Of a stretch of 64,000 nucleotides of DNA, positions 1 to 12,000 are shown one piece after another. The position numbers were made by a program, and so were the translations under genes. Under the pieces are notes generated by a model that did not search any database, was not told the origin of the DNA, and worked only from the letters and a program-made list of their open reading frames with translations. The stretch is taken from assembly GCF_000499845.2 (NCBI RefSeq), contig NC_023758.2:13300427-13364426 (forward strand). The letters run 5' to 3'. Numbering within the stretch: the stretch's first letter is position 1; each line of letters begins with the position of its first letter. Source of the DNA: Phaseolus vulgaris. Taxonomy: Eukaryota; Streptophyta; Magnoliopsida; Fabales; Fabaceae.

Positions 1-127
1 TATTACGTAATATTTTATAAAAAAAGCAGTTATTAAATAGATGTATTTAATAACAGTATTGTCGAGATACTTTTTTTCTATATTATGTATGAATTAAATT
101 TCAGTGTTTTAGCATTGAAGTAAGAAA
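1..127 (+). other. 5' flank / probable 5' UTR of the methyltransferase gene
   Basis: AT-rich sequence directly before the ATG at 128. The promoter is mostly outside the window. There is a possible 3' splice site (TTTCAG near 100-105), so part of this may be intron and the 5' UTR could be split. No clear TATA box is assigned. Confidence 0.4.
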
Positions 128-3100
128 ATGAGTTTTCATTGTGCTGCTATATCCTTTCGTTCCAACTCACTTGAACCTTCCATTTGCTTCATCAATGAAG
201 CCACCAATAAGCGTCGTACGCTTCAGAAACGGATCAACCTGGCCGCGCCAAGCAAACTTTGCACCGATTTTCTCTCCCATGACTCGCCTGAACCCACCAA
301 CAAACCATGCTTCTGTGGAAGAAGACACTTCATTGAAGCTTCAACATTGGGAACTGCCTTGTTTCCAATTCAACCATCCGTTGCCACCGGCCCATGCTCT
401 GATTACACGGTATTTGGTCTTTCGCCACCTACCCAGATAATAGAAAAGAGAAAGGCTTACAAGTTGGGTTCAAATTCTAGCAAAAATATTATGTTTTTGT
501 TGACGTGATTTGGAAAAAAAATCACTTTTTATTTTACTTTGTTTTGTGTTTGTAGGCTGTACTTAAAAAGTTTCACCCACCAAGACCTGATTGGTACGAG
601 GAGTTCTATGCTGGGGTTATGAATTCAGCTACCGAGTCTTATGAAGCTGAGGTTTTTTGTTCATTCTTCATTTTTATGGGGTTTGTTTGGAATTTATTTA
701 TATAATTTTGTTTTGGGCGGTGCTATGTTTTTTTGTTCTTATTGCATTGAGTTTAAGTTTGAGGCGATTGCTTGTAAGGTTGCAAGATACAAGTCTCAAA
801 TCTTCAGTAACTTGAAGGGGAAGAAGGGTCTAAGAATCTTGGAGATTGGCATTGGAACTGGTCCCAACCTCAGTTATTATGCTATTGGTTCTGATGTAGA
901 GGTCGTTGGCATTGATCCAAACCCAAAGATGGAAAAATATGCTCGATCTTCGGCTTCGTCAGTTGGACTGCCTCCTTCAAATTTTGAGTTTATACAAGCT
1001 GTATGTATGATATTCTCAGTAGTTTGAAGCCTCCCTTTTAAATGGGAATGGAAACCATGCCATGCTTGTACAAATCAAAACCTTTAATTAGTAATATACT
1101 GTACAAAGAAAAGTTCTTAGAGATGCTTTCAATGCTTGTGGTGATTAGGGCATATCTGGTTTAAGCTAAATGTGGATGATGATGTAATATCATTATTCTG
1201 TGTAAGAATAATGTAATTTCAATAGCCTAGTAGATACTTGCATTTGCTTTGTGTGTCGGACCACAGATACATGTCCGACACTTCAAGCTGCAGATATGTG
1301 AAGTATCTAAGCCTGTAAAACAAGTTATGAAAATCTAATACAATTGTATAAGCATGTACAAGATAGAAACATAGAAGCCTTATCTCTAGATGAACTAGAA
1401 ATGAAATTTATCCATTTATGGATGGTGCTCAAGAAGGGCTTGATAATAATACTATTTCTGTTTGTAGGTATTAGGCAGTAATTTATGATAGCAATGATTT
1501 ATAATTTTTATTTGTTTTTAGTACTTTGGAAAAGTATGTTCTTAATTTGCATTTGAAGAATTGTAATTATAATGTTTTCTGAATTCTTTTACATATTTAA
1601 ATATATTCTGTATGGTATTGAATCTCATAATGGTCGCATTGTTGTTATTATATATGAATATTGTACATGTGCATCATAGGCCTAGTATAATAATCAGTAG
1701 AACATGCACTTTATCACCTTTCACTATATTGTTGTTTTATTTAGTTTAGTGTTGTCTGTCTCTGGTTGTGTGAATTGATCTTCAAGTTTTAAAGTTTGTT
1801 CTGTTTAGGTCGGGGAGGTCATACCATTAACTGATGCTTCTGTTGATGCAGTTGTTGGAACACTGGTATTGTGTTCTGTTAAAGATGTTGATATGACACT
1901 GAAAGGTAATGAAACTTTGAGAGTCTTCAGTGTTTGTTCATATATTTTTGCTTCCCTTGAGATTTGGTGCAATTATAATATTTCTTTAGCTGCACTTTTG
2001 TTTGTTTCCATATTGAAACAATTTACTTTTTGATAATTGAATGTTATGTTAGAAATTGTATAGAACATTGTGATAATAAACTTGTCTCTTTAGGTTTACT
2101 TAATAGGATGGAGTTTGTTTGGTATAGTAGTTTGCTTCCCTGCATTTCTTTAGACTTCTTTCATAACAGATTTCAACTCCCCATGTTTCACTTTGTATAA
2201 TTTTTGGGAGTTTCTTGTTTTTCAGCATAGGTTTTGGCCTAGTCCCCTGATGTTTGTTTGTATATATATATATTTTTTTTCTGTTTTATGTTATCTTTCA
2301 TGTGATGACATATGATAGTTGAAACTTGGGGTGTCAACCTAGATGATGTTTCATGGTGATGTCTAATGAGTTTTACAAAAAAAGAAAAAGAAATTGGACA
2401 GAGTAATTTGTTTTATAGCATTACATGATATCTCGTTCAACTTGGTAAAGAAACAGAAAAAAAGTGGAATTACTAATCATGGCAGTTTTTGAATGTAAAG
2501 GTTGATTAGAATCGTAATCTCTACATTCCTTCATATTTGAAGATACTCATTCATCATCCATTAGTCTATAATCAATTCCAGAAATGTACAATTATGCTGA
2601 CTGACAAAAGATATTGACATTGGTCAACTAGTTATATTATAGTGCTTCTAATGCAATGCAGATAGAAACAAAATGACTGTCCATCACTTTCTAGCTAAAT
2701 GTATATTAATTCATATTATGAAATAAATGTAAATTTCATGATGGATTGCCAACTAGTAAGCTATGAATATTATGTTCGATTTATTATAATTGATATATTA
2801 ATAGTGTCATGAACCTACTATTTCAAAAACTATTAGGTGATGGGTGATTCTTAGAGAAACTGAACGAGAGAAATTTTATTAATTGTTCAACAATCAATGA
2901 AATGAATGTTACAAGTATTTATAGTGTTTGCATCGTTCAACAATTCTTACTCACATGCCCCCTCAAACTCAAGGCGAAGATTTTTCAGGAGAAAAATTCT
3001 TCACACTGAGTTTGCTTCGTAAAATTGTAAATCAAGCTGCATATAGCGGCTTTGTTAGAGCATGATGTGTTAGAGTGAGGCCGAATCGGTGACAATGGGT

Positions 3101-5250
3101 TTGCAATCGGAAAACCGAGTTGTAAATCTTGTACAAAATGTGTCAAATGAATCAATGGAGTGTGTTGGTAAGGAGTAATACCACTCCAAAGCTGATCCCT
3201 TTAAAGTGGTAGGGAATAATCTACAATGTATCTGTTGGTCATCAGAGATAAGACTAACTTGAATAAAATAAGCCTTCACATGCACAACTAGGTCAGAAGT
3301 GCCTCATACTTGTCAAAACTTGGCCATCTCTAAGAATTAGGTAACTGAGTTTGTATTATGTTCTTGGTGAAGGGATGAAATGAGGATAAAGCTCGTATTC
3401 CTGTATTTCCCTAAGGAGGTGGAAGTGATGTAAGGAATTTGTTGATGGCAGGGTTGAGTAACATGTGTTTGTGATCAAGTACCCGGAGTGACCGTGTTTT
3501 GGTTGTTTGTTGTCTTTGGGCACTAGCTATGACTTGGTATATGTTTGATTCACCTTGTTGCTTGTCATTCTGAGCTTCATGGAGGTCTGGATGAGATTTG
3601 CCTTCGTGTTCAGGTTGTGGTGGCGGCCCTGCTTGGACCTTTGAACAGTTTTGTCGCTCTGTATTTCTTGACCAATAGCTTGAATCTCCTTGTGATGTTG
3701 TTCCCGAAGGGTTTGAATCTCGTCATGATGTTGAGCCCGTAGTGACTCTATGTCTCTATCTAGTTGATGGCGTATTCTAGTGATAGCATTTTAAACTGTG
3801 GTTTCATTCTTTTGCAGTGATGATTCTATGTGGGCTTTCAGGGTTTCAAGGATTGAAGAATCCATTGCAATGAGATGTACTACTTTTTGTTTGGCTTCTA
3901 GTGAATACCATGCGAAAAGATATTCCTGGGAAATTTTTACTAGGGCTTCACGGTGGACGTCAAATGTTCTTATAAAAAATGAGTAAGAGTTGTTCGATGT
4001 GGTGGATCCGAATTGATTAGATTGACCAACCACACCTTGAAGGATTGTCGAGCTTAAGTGATGAAAGTCGAGTGGAAGTTCACTTGTAGTCTCCACCGCT
4101 CAAGTGAGTAAGAATATAAATATATAAATAGTGTGTAAATGAAAGTACTAAGTGAAGTTAGAATACTCATTAGGATTATATTTCAAGTAACTGATATGAT
4201 TATAAGTAACCGATGTGGTTATAGTATATTCAAGCCAAGTTCTAAAGGAAGGTGGATCAATTACTTTCAGTATACGCGATATGTCACGTCATAAGTGGAT
4301 AATAACTGTTATGAGATTCTCGGTACCGGGCGGTACAACTTTATTGTAGAATAATATCATACCCAAAAGCTTAAGCTATTAGGTAAAGAACCATGGATGG
4401 TTGTATATGTAGCAAATAACAATTATATATATCATGAAAACTTTAATTACGTGATAAAACAGTCATAATACGTAGATTACAAAATGGAAAAAATAGACTG
4501 TACAATGTACACCAATGGGATTGGAACATTGATCTTGTCAACTCAACAATTTTGTGATATATAAATTTTCACATTAATCCTGTCTATCATGCTGCATTCG
4601 GTGTTTTAAAGTCTTTAAAGGGCATACAGAGAGATTCCATATGTACTACTCTTTTTTATGATGTTACTTTTACATACTCACATATTAAGTGAGAGATGAG
4701 AGTGTGGGGTAGTAAATCCTGGTTCATTTTAGTTTTAACTTCAATAATTTTGACTAAACAGTTAAGATTAATTCCTCTCATTCTCACTCTCATTAGACAC
4801 ATGACATCTGATATGTGTGCATGGATGTGTAAAAGTACGTATATTCGTTAATCGTGTAGCACTTTTAAAAGTCAAGTTTATCATCCAAATCATTGGCACT
4901 TTGCATGCAGAAGTGAGGAGGGTGCTGCGACCTGGTGGACTTTATATGTTTGTAGAACATGTGGCTGCGAAAGGTGTAAACAGAACTTTTAAATAATTCA
5001 GTAAACTTAGTAAATATCTTAATTTTGGTAACTTTTGTGTTTTCATGAACATGCAGATGGAACTTTTCTCAATTTTATGCAGAGAGTTCTTGATCCTCTG
5101 CAACAGACACTTGCAGATGGCTGTCACCTTTCTAGGGAAACCGGAAACAATATATCCAGAGCCGGATTTTCAGGTGTTGAGCTTAACTTGGCATTCTTGT
5201 CTAGTGCTACATTTATAAACCCCCATGCATATGGAGTAGCTTACAAGTAG
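128..5250 (+). CDS. METTL7-like S-adenosylmethionine-dependent methyltransferase, six exons
   Basis: Probable class I SAM-dependent methyltransferase of the plant METTL7-like type (Methyltransf_11 fold); its substrate is not known to me. I place coding exons at 128-409, 556-651, 779-1000, 1809-1905, 4911-4973 and 5057-5250. All junctions are GT-AG, phases agree, and the joined product has 317 residues. The first ~75 residues are rich in Ser/Thr/Arg and poor in acidic residues, so a plastid transit peptide is possible; a CFCGRRHFIEAS motif follows. Exon 3 holds the SAM-binding motif LEIGIGTGPN and the following acidic strand VVGIDPNPKMEKYA. Exon 4 holds VDAVVGTLVLCSV, exon 5 the motif VLRPGGLYMFVEHV, and exon 6 the C-terminal stretch ending GVAYK. 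Start chosen: the first in-frame ATG, giving the expected family length. Intron 4 is ~3.0 kb because retroelement remnants sit in it on the opposite strand. No premature stop or frameshift is seen in the exons, so the gene looks intact. Family assignment is from recalled similarity to Arabidopsis homologues. Confidence 0.9.
1253..1281. repeat. Short perfect inverted repeat in intron 3
   Basis: GTGTCGGAC at 1253-1261 is followed by an 11-nt loop and then GTCCGACAC at 1273-1281, a perfect 9-bp stem. It lies in the 808-bp third intron of the methyltransferase gene. It is more GC-rich than its surroundings, which suggests a small transposon relic or structured element; function unknown. Confidence 0.6.
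2805..2955 (-). mobile_element. Short LTR-like sequence with adjoining polypurine tract, intron 4
   Basis: Read on the minus strand, the 151-bp segment begins TGTGAGTAAG and ends TTCATGACA (TG...CA), and has a TATA-like ACTATAAATAC inside. Directly upstream on that strand (2956-2972) is a purine-rich tract with GAGGGGGC, as expected before a 3' LTR. No matching second LTR or target duplication was found, so this is a remnant, possibly a TRIM or a shortened LTR. It lies antisense in the methyltransferase intron. Confidence 0.45.
3065..4100 (-). pseudogene. Ty3/gypsy gag remnant inside methyltransferase intron 4
   Basis: The minus strand reads as a broken retrotransposon gag. The N-terminal part (4096-3791) runs through a stretch containing FDVHREALVKISQEYLF and then repeated charged 'H-x-E-I-Q' segments that look coiled-coil (about 3770-3650). 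After stops and frame changes comes a gag-domain block (3285-3070) with RLFPTTLKGSALEWYYSLP and FDTFCTRFTTRFSD, typical of the retrotransposon gag domain (PF03732 type). Stops and frameshifts between the blocks make it non-coding. It is antisense to the host gene and was presumably tolerated because the splice sites at 1906 and 4910 remain. Confidence 0.75.
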
Positions 5251-6307
5251 TATCAGTAAGCATGTGTTGATCCTCTTAACCTACCATCTTCATAGCTTGG
5301 AAAAGATATTAGCCATATTCAGGTACTTCACTAAAGTTGCAGGTTTCAACACAAAAATCTTGTGACTAACTGTGAAGCTTTGCTGTGTAGAGTCTATCTG
5401 CATACGTGTGTCTCCTCACCAAATCAGTGTGAAGTTCAACATGCATTGATCATCTGTATTGCCAAAAGGGTTGAGTTGGACTGGTTATGCATGCTTTGAC
5501 CATCATGTTAAGGGCCCTATTTATATTCTCGAAGCTTACATTTAGGTAACTTCTTAAAATTCCAATTTGTGTCTAACTTAATTACAAAAACTATTCCTAA
5601 AGTTGTCCTTTACTTATACACTCGGTATCTTACTTGTCAATGTGATATTTTCTACACTTACTATTGTTGGAAATGCTTATAAAAAACCAAGCATATTCTA
5701 TCTCTGTTTTTTAATGTGTGTGTGTATATATATATAAGGTTTAGCTTCACTTACTGATATCTTAACACCACACATATTACAAAACATACACTTCACACCC
5801 TAATAAACTAATATTTTAATCATATTTAATTTATTTTAATTTAAAATATTATTATATTATTAAAATGGTTTATCAAGTATGTGTTTTACTTTTTGGGGGT
5901 GTTAAAAGAAATCTTTCCCAATAACATATATTCTCTGGCTGCAATGAAGTATTCAAAAAGGCATGTTTTCTTCTCTCTCATTTCAATGAAAATAAGTTTC
6001 TCTATAAATTTTTAACCACCTGAATTTTTCTGCTATTAAAATGTCTTCAACTCTATAATTAAGTGCCTACATTTTTTTTTTTTTGGTGAGACACATTTTT
6101 TTAGTTGAACTTTTATAGAGTATTTACTTTTTATTTTTTTATTTTTTTTGTAGTTTCATTTTAGTATATTCTTTTTAATTAAATTCAATGTTATCATCAT
6201 AAAATTTTAATTTTGGGAATAAAATAAATTATATTAATTAGTGAGAAGATAGAGAGGAAAAGGTGAAAAATAATAGATCATTCACAAAATTAGTTAATAA
6301 AACTGGA
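5251..6307. other. 3' UTR and intergenic sequence
   Basis: The 3' UTR of the methyltransferase gene probably occupies the first few hundred bases. The rest is AT-rich with homopolymer T runs around 6070-6150 and a short TA/GT tract near 5720-5740. I see no gene. Confidence 0.4.
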
Positions 6308-6310
6308 GTA

Positions 6311-7444
6311 CACTACAAAAAATGTTGTATAAGTTGGTATTTATAAATGCCACAATATATGTGTGTGTCAATTTCCCGAATCGTCATAGAATTGACTATC
6401 ACAAAGTTTAATGTGGCGGTTTTATGTTACCTGCTGCAACACTTGTCACTTTAACCCTTTGTTTAAAGTGATGAGTTTTATACGTAAGTGAAAAGGATTT
6501 CAACACCATTATATAGGATATAATGTGACGTTTTTAATTGTTAGTATTATAATAAAATTGTAAAAATAATATGTCGATTTCAACTTACGCAATTTTAATT
6601 ATAAATAAATGAAATTTAGCCACCATTTTTTTATAATATAATATGGTTTGCACAATTAAACTAAACATAATATATTTTCATAATAAATAAAAAAATACTA
6701 ATAAAATGAAATAATATATAAAATTATAAGCATTCATTTATTATGTTGGAAATTAAAACACACATGTTCAAAATTTGACCAAATCGAGTAGGGACAATCA
6801 CTTTGATCAAATGAAATATTACTTCACCGAATCAATTTTTTCCAAACAGCATCACATGTGGTAGATTATAAATAATTGAGATTAAGATATGAAATCATAG
6901 AACAATTGGAAAGGCAAACAAAAAATAGTTAAAAACAATAGATTTCACAAATTATGAACCACAATATATTTGATAAATTAGGAACAATCCAACAGTAGAT
7001 TTTGAACCTGAACAAATGATGTCAGAGGAGGCAACGATGGCGGACAGTGTAACGCTTGAACGTGAGAGTGAAGAGAGGTAAGGTTTGTGGAGAGTGAACG
7101 CGAGAACAAAAAAGGGTAGGGTTTGCGGACAATGACGCGAGGGTGAACACGATAGTGAAGAGTGGTAGGGTTTTGTGAGGAAGAGGGAAAAGTGTTTATG
7201 AAAAGTGTATTCAGTTTCCAAGAGTCAAAACAAGTTTTCAAAAAAAATTGGAAATAATGAGGAATGGTGTATGGAGGGAAGGAAAACGCAGGTTTTTTAT
7301 TCTGAAGGATAGTTGTGACAGTTCAAAATGACACATTATGAAAGATAATTGTGCAATTCAAAATGACACATTATGAAAGATAATTGTGCAATTCAAAATG
7401 ACACATTATTAAAACCGTCACTTTATACACAATTTTTTGTAGTG
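6311..7444. mobile_element. Non-autonomous CACTA (En/Spm) transposon, 1134 bp
   Basis: It begins CACTACAAAAAATGTTGTAT and ends ACACAATTTTTTGTAGTG, inverted termini of CACTA type. It is flanked by the 3-bp direct repeat GTA (6308-6310 and 7445-7447), the target duplication expected for this superfamily. Short palindromic subterminal repeats around 6400-6560 resemble transposase-binding repeats. Small open frames on the minus strand (6952-7241) are low-complexity and show no transposase, so it would depend on an autonomous partner. Confidence 0.85.
7304..7409. repeat. Three tandem 35-bp repeats near the right end of the CACTA element
   Basis: Units at 7304-7339, 7340-7374 and 7375-7409 share the core TTCAAAATGACACATTAT. 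The last two are nearly identical; the first is diverged. Subterminal tandem repeats like these are typical transposase-binding arrays in CACTA elements. Confidence 0.8.
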
Positions 7445-7467
7445 GTATATTTACATTATCGTATTAT

Positions 7468-7585
7468 TGAGTTTCCATGATGCGCTGAAGACAACAAAAG
7501 GCCAAGACACTCATTCAATGATGATGGAAGGCATTGAACGCGCACCAAAGAAGAACAAATGAAAAATGCTAGAACAGAGAAAGAA
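7468..7585 (-). repeat. Truncated 3' LTR of the copia element
   Basis: It aligns with 11429-11545, sharing TGAGTTTCCATGATG, GGCCAAGACACTCATT and GATGATGGAAG with scattered differences. Similarity stops near 7580, where minus-strand RNase H sequence begins, so most of this LTR and the polypurine tract are deleted. Confidence 0.65.
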
Positions 7586-8520
7586 TAACCATTTCTATTT
7601 TGAAGCAATGTGTCGGGCAACTTGATTGTCGGATAACATGTTGGCACTTTGTTGAATATTGATTTGAAAATCTTGTAAAAGAAAAGTGAGCCATTGAATT
7701 TCTCATGCAGCGGTAGCAGGAACTCGATATTCGGCTTCAGACAATGAGTAATGGCATAAGAGGCCCAACCTGAATTGCTGAAAGCCTTTAGTTGAATGTC
7801 AAAATCACAAGATAAGAAAATACCTTGAGCAAGAGAATTCTCTATGTATCTCAAAATAGGGTTGATAACTTTGGACTGCATAAACTGACTTAAAAAATGA
7901 ATAGGAAAGTTTATTTTAGTTCTTGTGTTGGTGAGGTACAATTACCTCCCAATAATTATGCAATAAGTTTTTGCCTCATAAGTACATTTAAACACGAGCT
8001 TCGTATCCTTTATCATAAGGGTAGAACTAGGTTTAGCAGCAAGCATTCCTTAGTCAGCCAAGATGTCCAGGGTATACTTTCTTTGACAAACATGTATTCC
8101 CTTACTTGTTTGTGTTACTTCTAAGCCAAGGAAGAAACTTAAAGTCCCAAGATTTTTTATCTTGAATTTCTCATCAAGAAGGTTTTTAACAACATTCATG
8201 TCATTAAGATTGTCTCCGAAAATAATGATGTCGTCCACATATATCAGAAAAGCAATAAAAGATGTATTAGACCTTTTTTGTGAAAAGGGAATGATATGAA
8301 GAAGATTGAGTAAAATTGAGATCATGCAGAAAGGAAGATAGTTTTGTATACCACTGTCGGCGAACTTGTTTCAAGCCATATAATGACTTGGTAAGATAAC
8401 ATACTTAGTTTGGTTTCTCAATACATAAACCTTGAGGCAAAGTCATGTAGACTTCTTCATTCAAATCATCGTGGAGAAAAAGCATTATTTACGTCCAATT
8501 GTCCCAAAAACTAATTCTTA
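7586..8520 (-). pseudogene. copia reverse transcriptase and RNase H remnant
   Basis: Minus-strand blocks show a reverse transcriptase with an intact YVDD catalytic motif (8230-8241) in the stretch FLIYVDDIIIFGDNLNDMNV, followed by LGTLSFFLGLEV. Upstream, out of frame, is the KSLYGLKQ-type segment (about 8350-8400). The following RNase H part (7941-7590) keeps FPIHFLSQFMQS and SDNQVARHI-like pieces, separated by frameshifts. Motifs are classic for copia pol; the breaks make it a pseudogene. Confidence 0.8.
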
Positions 8521-9124
8521 GCAACAACAACAACTATGAGCAAACATACATTGTTCATTTTGGCAACAGGAGAATAAGTGTCAAAGTAATCTACACCTTC
8601 AAGTTAGATGTATCCTTTAACAACAAGACGTGCTTTGTGTCGCTCAACATCGCCATGAGCATTAAACATCAACATCGCTCAACATTCATGGCATCCTTCC
8701 ATTCTGGTATGTTGATAGCTTCCTCAAAATTACAAGGCTCAATGTGAGATGAAACAACAAAAATAAAAAGCAAGTGATTTTGAGATAGAGAATTGTATGT
8801 AAGAACATAGCTTATAGGAAATTTAACTTAATGGTTGTCATAATCATTTTGAGTAGATTTAGATATTTGATGATGGTAATCCTATAAATAATATTGGTGC
8901 CTTATGTGTTCTGGTGGATCTCCTCGGATAGCCATCCTCTTGATTATTTCTAACATGCTCCTATAACTGCATATTCTCATTGACACATTCATATGTAGGA
9001 AAACTTTGTAAAACGAAATATTTTTTTTTAGAGTTACCATCAAATTGTTTGGTATTATTATTAGATAGATGAACAAAAGTTTCTTCATGAAAAAACATAT
9101 CTGGAAATGAATATCTCTCTGGTC

Positions 9125-10061
9125 TTAATATCTATAAACAATGTAACCTTTAACACCAAATTTAAACCCTGGAAAAATACATTTTCTACTTCTAAAGTTA
9201 AATTTGTCTTTGTTATTTGTTATGGTTAAGGAAAAGCACAAAAATCCAACAACTCTTAAGAGAGATAAATCAGGGATACATTTGTAAAGTAATTCATGAG
9301 GAATTCTAAATTCAATAACAAAAGAATGTATTTTATTAATTATATACACAACATGACATATAACACGAGACCAAAATTGGTTGGGTAAACTAGAATGAAA
9401 CAAGATGCTTCTAGCCCATTAAGGATACATTGATGTTTCACATTAAGGATATATCGATGTTTCCTTTCCATTATAAAATTTTGCTGAGGGGTTTCAACAT
9501 AAGAGGTTTGACGAATATGTCAAAATCATCATAAAAAGTTTTGTAATCAAATTCAAAACCATTATCAGTCCTTATAATCTTGATGCGTTTATTAAACTGG
9601 TTTTGAGCATATATAACAAAAGTATTAAGAAGATATCTAGTTTCACTTTTATTTTTCATTAGGTATATCTAAGTATGTCTAGAGAAATCATCAACAATAG
9701 TAAGAAAATCTGTATGTCTGTGTATAGAAGTTATGCCAAAGGAACCCCAAATATCTATGTGGATAAGATCAAACACATCAGAAGTAACATATTTATTATC
9801 AAGAAAGTTAAGCCTATGTTTGGAAAAATAACAGGAATCACATATATTTTTATTGTTGTACTGGATATCAGAGTTGTGTTTACAAATATGATCTAAGATT
9901 TTATTAGAAGGGTTGTCAAGTCTGAAATGCCAAATATCAAAATTCTGAGTTTTAAAATTGGTAACATTGTTGGTATGATTCTTATGAGAACTAATAAAAT
10001 TCATGTCAACAACAATATGATATAAGCCACCAATGAGATTAGTTTGCCCAACCATTCTCAA
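9125..10061 (-). pseudogene. copia GAG-pre-integrase and integrase remnant
   Basis: The minus-strand block at 10061-9669 contains the pre-integrase/zinc region (WHFRLDNPSNKIL, then CDSCYFSKHRL) leading into the integrase core (DLIHIDIWG, TIVDDFSRHT). The next block (9659-9471) has the FNKRIKIIRTDNGFEF stretch with a core acidic residue. The last (9403-9125) has the C-terminal part (NQFWSRVICHVVYIINK, then GVKGYIVYRY). Frameshifts near 9660 and 9405-9470 separate them. Confidence 0.8.
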
Positions 10062-10150
10062 CGTATGAGTATCATGTATCTGACAATTTTGAAAGGCAAA
10101 GATACATTGTAAACTAGAACAAGAAATAAGCTTTTGAATAGAAATGATGT

Positions 10151-10369
10151 TTATGTGAATTCAAGAATGTATAAAACATTATAAAATGTAAGCCATTTTG
10201 TTACTTGGACAGTACCTGCATAATTTGCAAAGACACATGTACCGTTTGGTAAATTGATTTTTAAAGATTTCATTTCGTAAAAACTAATGAAAATATTTTT
10301 CATGCATGTAACATGATCTGTGGGTCCTGTATGAAGAATCCAAGAAGAATTATTACTTTTTGTTTTCAT
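10151..10369 (-). pseudogene. copia protease remnant with lost catalytic aspartate
   Basis: The minus-strand frame reads SSWILHTGPTDHVTCMKNIF where copia proteases have a D-T/S-G-A active-site loop. Here the aspartate is replaced by histidine and the alanine by proline. The rest (LPNGTCVFANYAGTVQV, YILEF) fits the protease fold region before GAG-pre-integrase. Non-functional as a protease. Confidence 0.7.
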
Positions 10370-10450
10370 TCAATTGTATAGTAGAGGACTCACAAAGGAG
10401 TTAATATGTCGAACTTTGCTTTCTGAGTTTTGTAAGATTTTCAACAATTA

Positions 10451-11325
10451 TTATATTTGTTCTGAAGTTAACGGCTCAACAACTTGCTTACTCTCAACAT
10501 GATTTAGCTGTTCCTCTTCCATAGGAAATTGAAGATTGATTTTTTGATTCGATTTGATTAACACTATTCTTGTATCTGCTTCATCCATGGAGGAAATCCA
10601 TGCTTCGAGTAACACATTTTCCATGTGATTCATCTTGTGGCAGTAACTACACTGCTTCCCTTGATTTCTTGATCTTCCCATTCCTTGCATTTCCCAACTA
10701 TTATTCTGGTAATTGTCAGTTTTGTTCTGAAACTTCCATTCTTGTAGGCTGCTATTGTTGATGAAACCCTTGGATTCTACTAGATTATTTCCATTGAGTT
10801 GTCATTCTTATTGTACAAGAGAAAAAGTCCTATTGATGTTAGGCAATAGTTCCATAAGTAATATTTGAGTTTTAACGTTTATATAAACATCACTGAGCTC
10901 CACAAGAAACAAATCACGTTATCAGAATCTCTGTAATCAGTAACAATCTTTATGACTTTGCATTTGCATTTGACTTCGCAAGTGCAAGAAAGGATGAGTC
11001 TCAAGAATTCCAGTTCTTCCCATAGAACCTTAAGATCAATAAAATATTCAGAAACACTCCTTTCTCCTTGTCTAATGAAGTTAACTTCTTGAAGAATACC
11101 AGATATACGAAAATAATCCCACTTTGAAAACCTTCCTCTTAAATCGTCTCACAAATCTTGAGCATTGTCAATATATATGGTACTTTGTGCGATTTGAGCG
11201 TTAAGAGTGCGAGTAATCCACGAGATCACCATCAAGTTGCATCTTTTCCAAGCATTATGAGCAAATCCGTTCTTACAAGTTCTTTAAGGTCTCCTTTGAT
11301 GGATCCATGAATCTTAACAAAAAAA
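10451..11325 (-). pseudogene. copia gag remnant
   Basis: The minus strand from about 11325 (MDPSKETLKNL, near the former gag start) to 10451 shows scattered copia gag pieces (for example RISGILQEVNFIRQGERSVSEYF near 11120-11050) broken by stops. Near the end is a nucleocapsid-like CSYCHKMNHMEN (about 10660-10625), where the later Cys of the CCHC knuckle is missing. Confidence 0.65.
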
Positions 11326-11410
11326 AATCAAAAAGAGGAATAAAAAGGGCATAAGAGAGGATAAAGGAAGAAAGACAAAAGAGGAAGGAAGAGGAACCGA
11401 ACAGGATCAA

Positions 11411-11425
11411 CCCGCGCTGATACCA
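11411..11425 (-). other. Primer-binding site of the copia element
   Basis: The minus strand reads TGGTATCAGCGCGGG, a variant of the TGGTATCAGAGCC site complementary to initiator tRNA-Met. It lies 3 nt from the LTR edge at 11429. Position and motif fix the element's orientation. Confidence 0.75.
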
Positions 11426-11428
11426 TAT

Positions 11429-12000
11429 TGAGTTTCCATGATGTGCAGAAGACATTAGAAGGCCAAGACACTCATTTAACGATGATGGAAGACATTAAAC
11501 GTGCACCAACGAGGAGCAAATGAAAAGTGCCAAAAGGAAAAACAAAACCAAATCCAATAAAAAAACTACAAAAATAATGAAGCCCAATACGTATAAATGT
11601 AATCAGATGCAAATTCCAGTTCATTTCCATTCCATGTTAGTTCTTTATGAACTCTTCAAAAACAAAGGTACAGTTGATGAAGCGACAATATAGTCTTGAA
11701 CTTCATAAACAGATAAATAAAATCAAAATTTGAATAAAAAATCAACAATTAAAAAGGAACGAGAGTATTGAGAAAGAACAGAAAAGAAAGAGTGACTTTG
11801 TTGTATGATGTTCTAATTTGATAGGATTGTGACTGAACAAGAACTTGTTTAGTTTGTTGTTGCAGTCATTTGTTTTTATATATCTGAATCGCGTGTTGCA
11901 GTATTGGTTACTTGGTTTGCCTTGTTACCTTTCCCCTTGTTATGATCCGTGTCTCTGGTTGTCTTCATACCAAGTGTAATAATAATAAACATTATCATCA
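11429..12000 (-). repeat. 5' LTR of the copia element (outer end uncertain)
   Basis: It starts (inner edge) with TGAGTTTCCATGATG next to the primer-binding site. A minus-strand TATA box, TATATAAAA, lies at 11874-11882. The outer edge could be anywhere from about 11950 to 12110; no 5-bp target duplication matching ATTAT (7463-7467) was found. Confidence 0.55.

Larger units (their letters stand above)
7468..12000 (-). mobile_element. Degenerate Ty1/copia retrotransposon
   Basis: On the minus strand the order is 5' LTR, primer-binding site, gag, protease, integrase, reverse transcriptase, RNase H, truncated 3' LTR: the Ty1/copia order. The two LTR copies start at 7468 and 11429 with TGAGTTTCCATGATG and stay alignable for about 110 bp. 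The 3' copy is then cut off and abuts RNase H sequence, while the 5' copy runs on for several hundred bases; its outer end is not resolved, so the right boundary is approximate. Many stops and frameshifts mean the element cannot be autonomous. Confidence 0.8.

Noticed and set aside
6952..7241. Two overlapping minus-strand frames inside the CACTA element
   Set aside because: Ser/Leu/Phe-rich low-complexity content, different frames equally open, no transposase motif.
7304..7409. CRISPR-like spacing of 35-bp repeats
   Set aside because: The repeats are directly adjacent with no spacers and lie inside a plant CACTA transposon.
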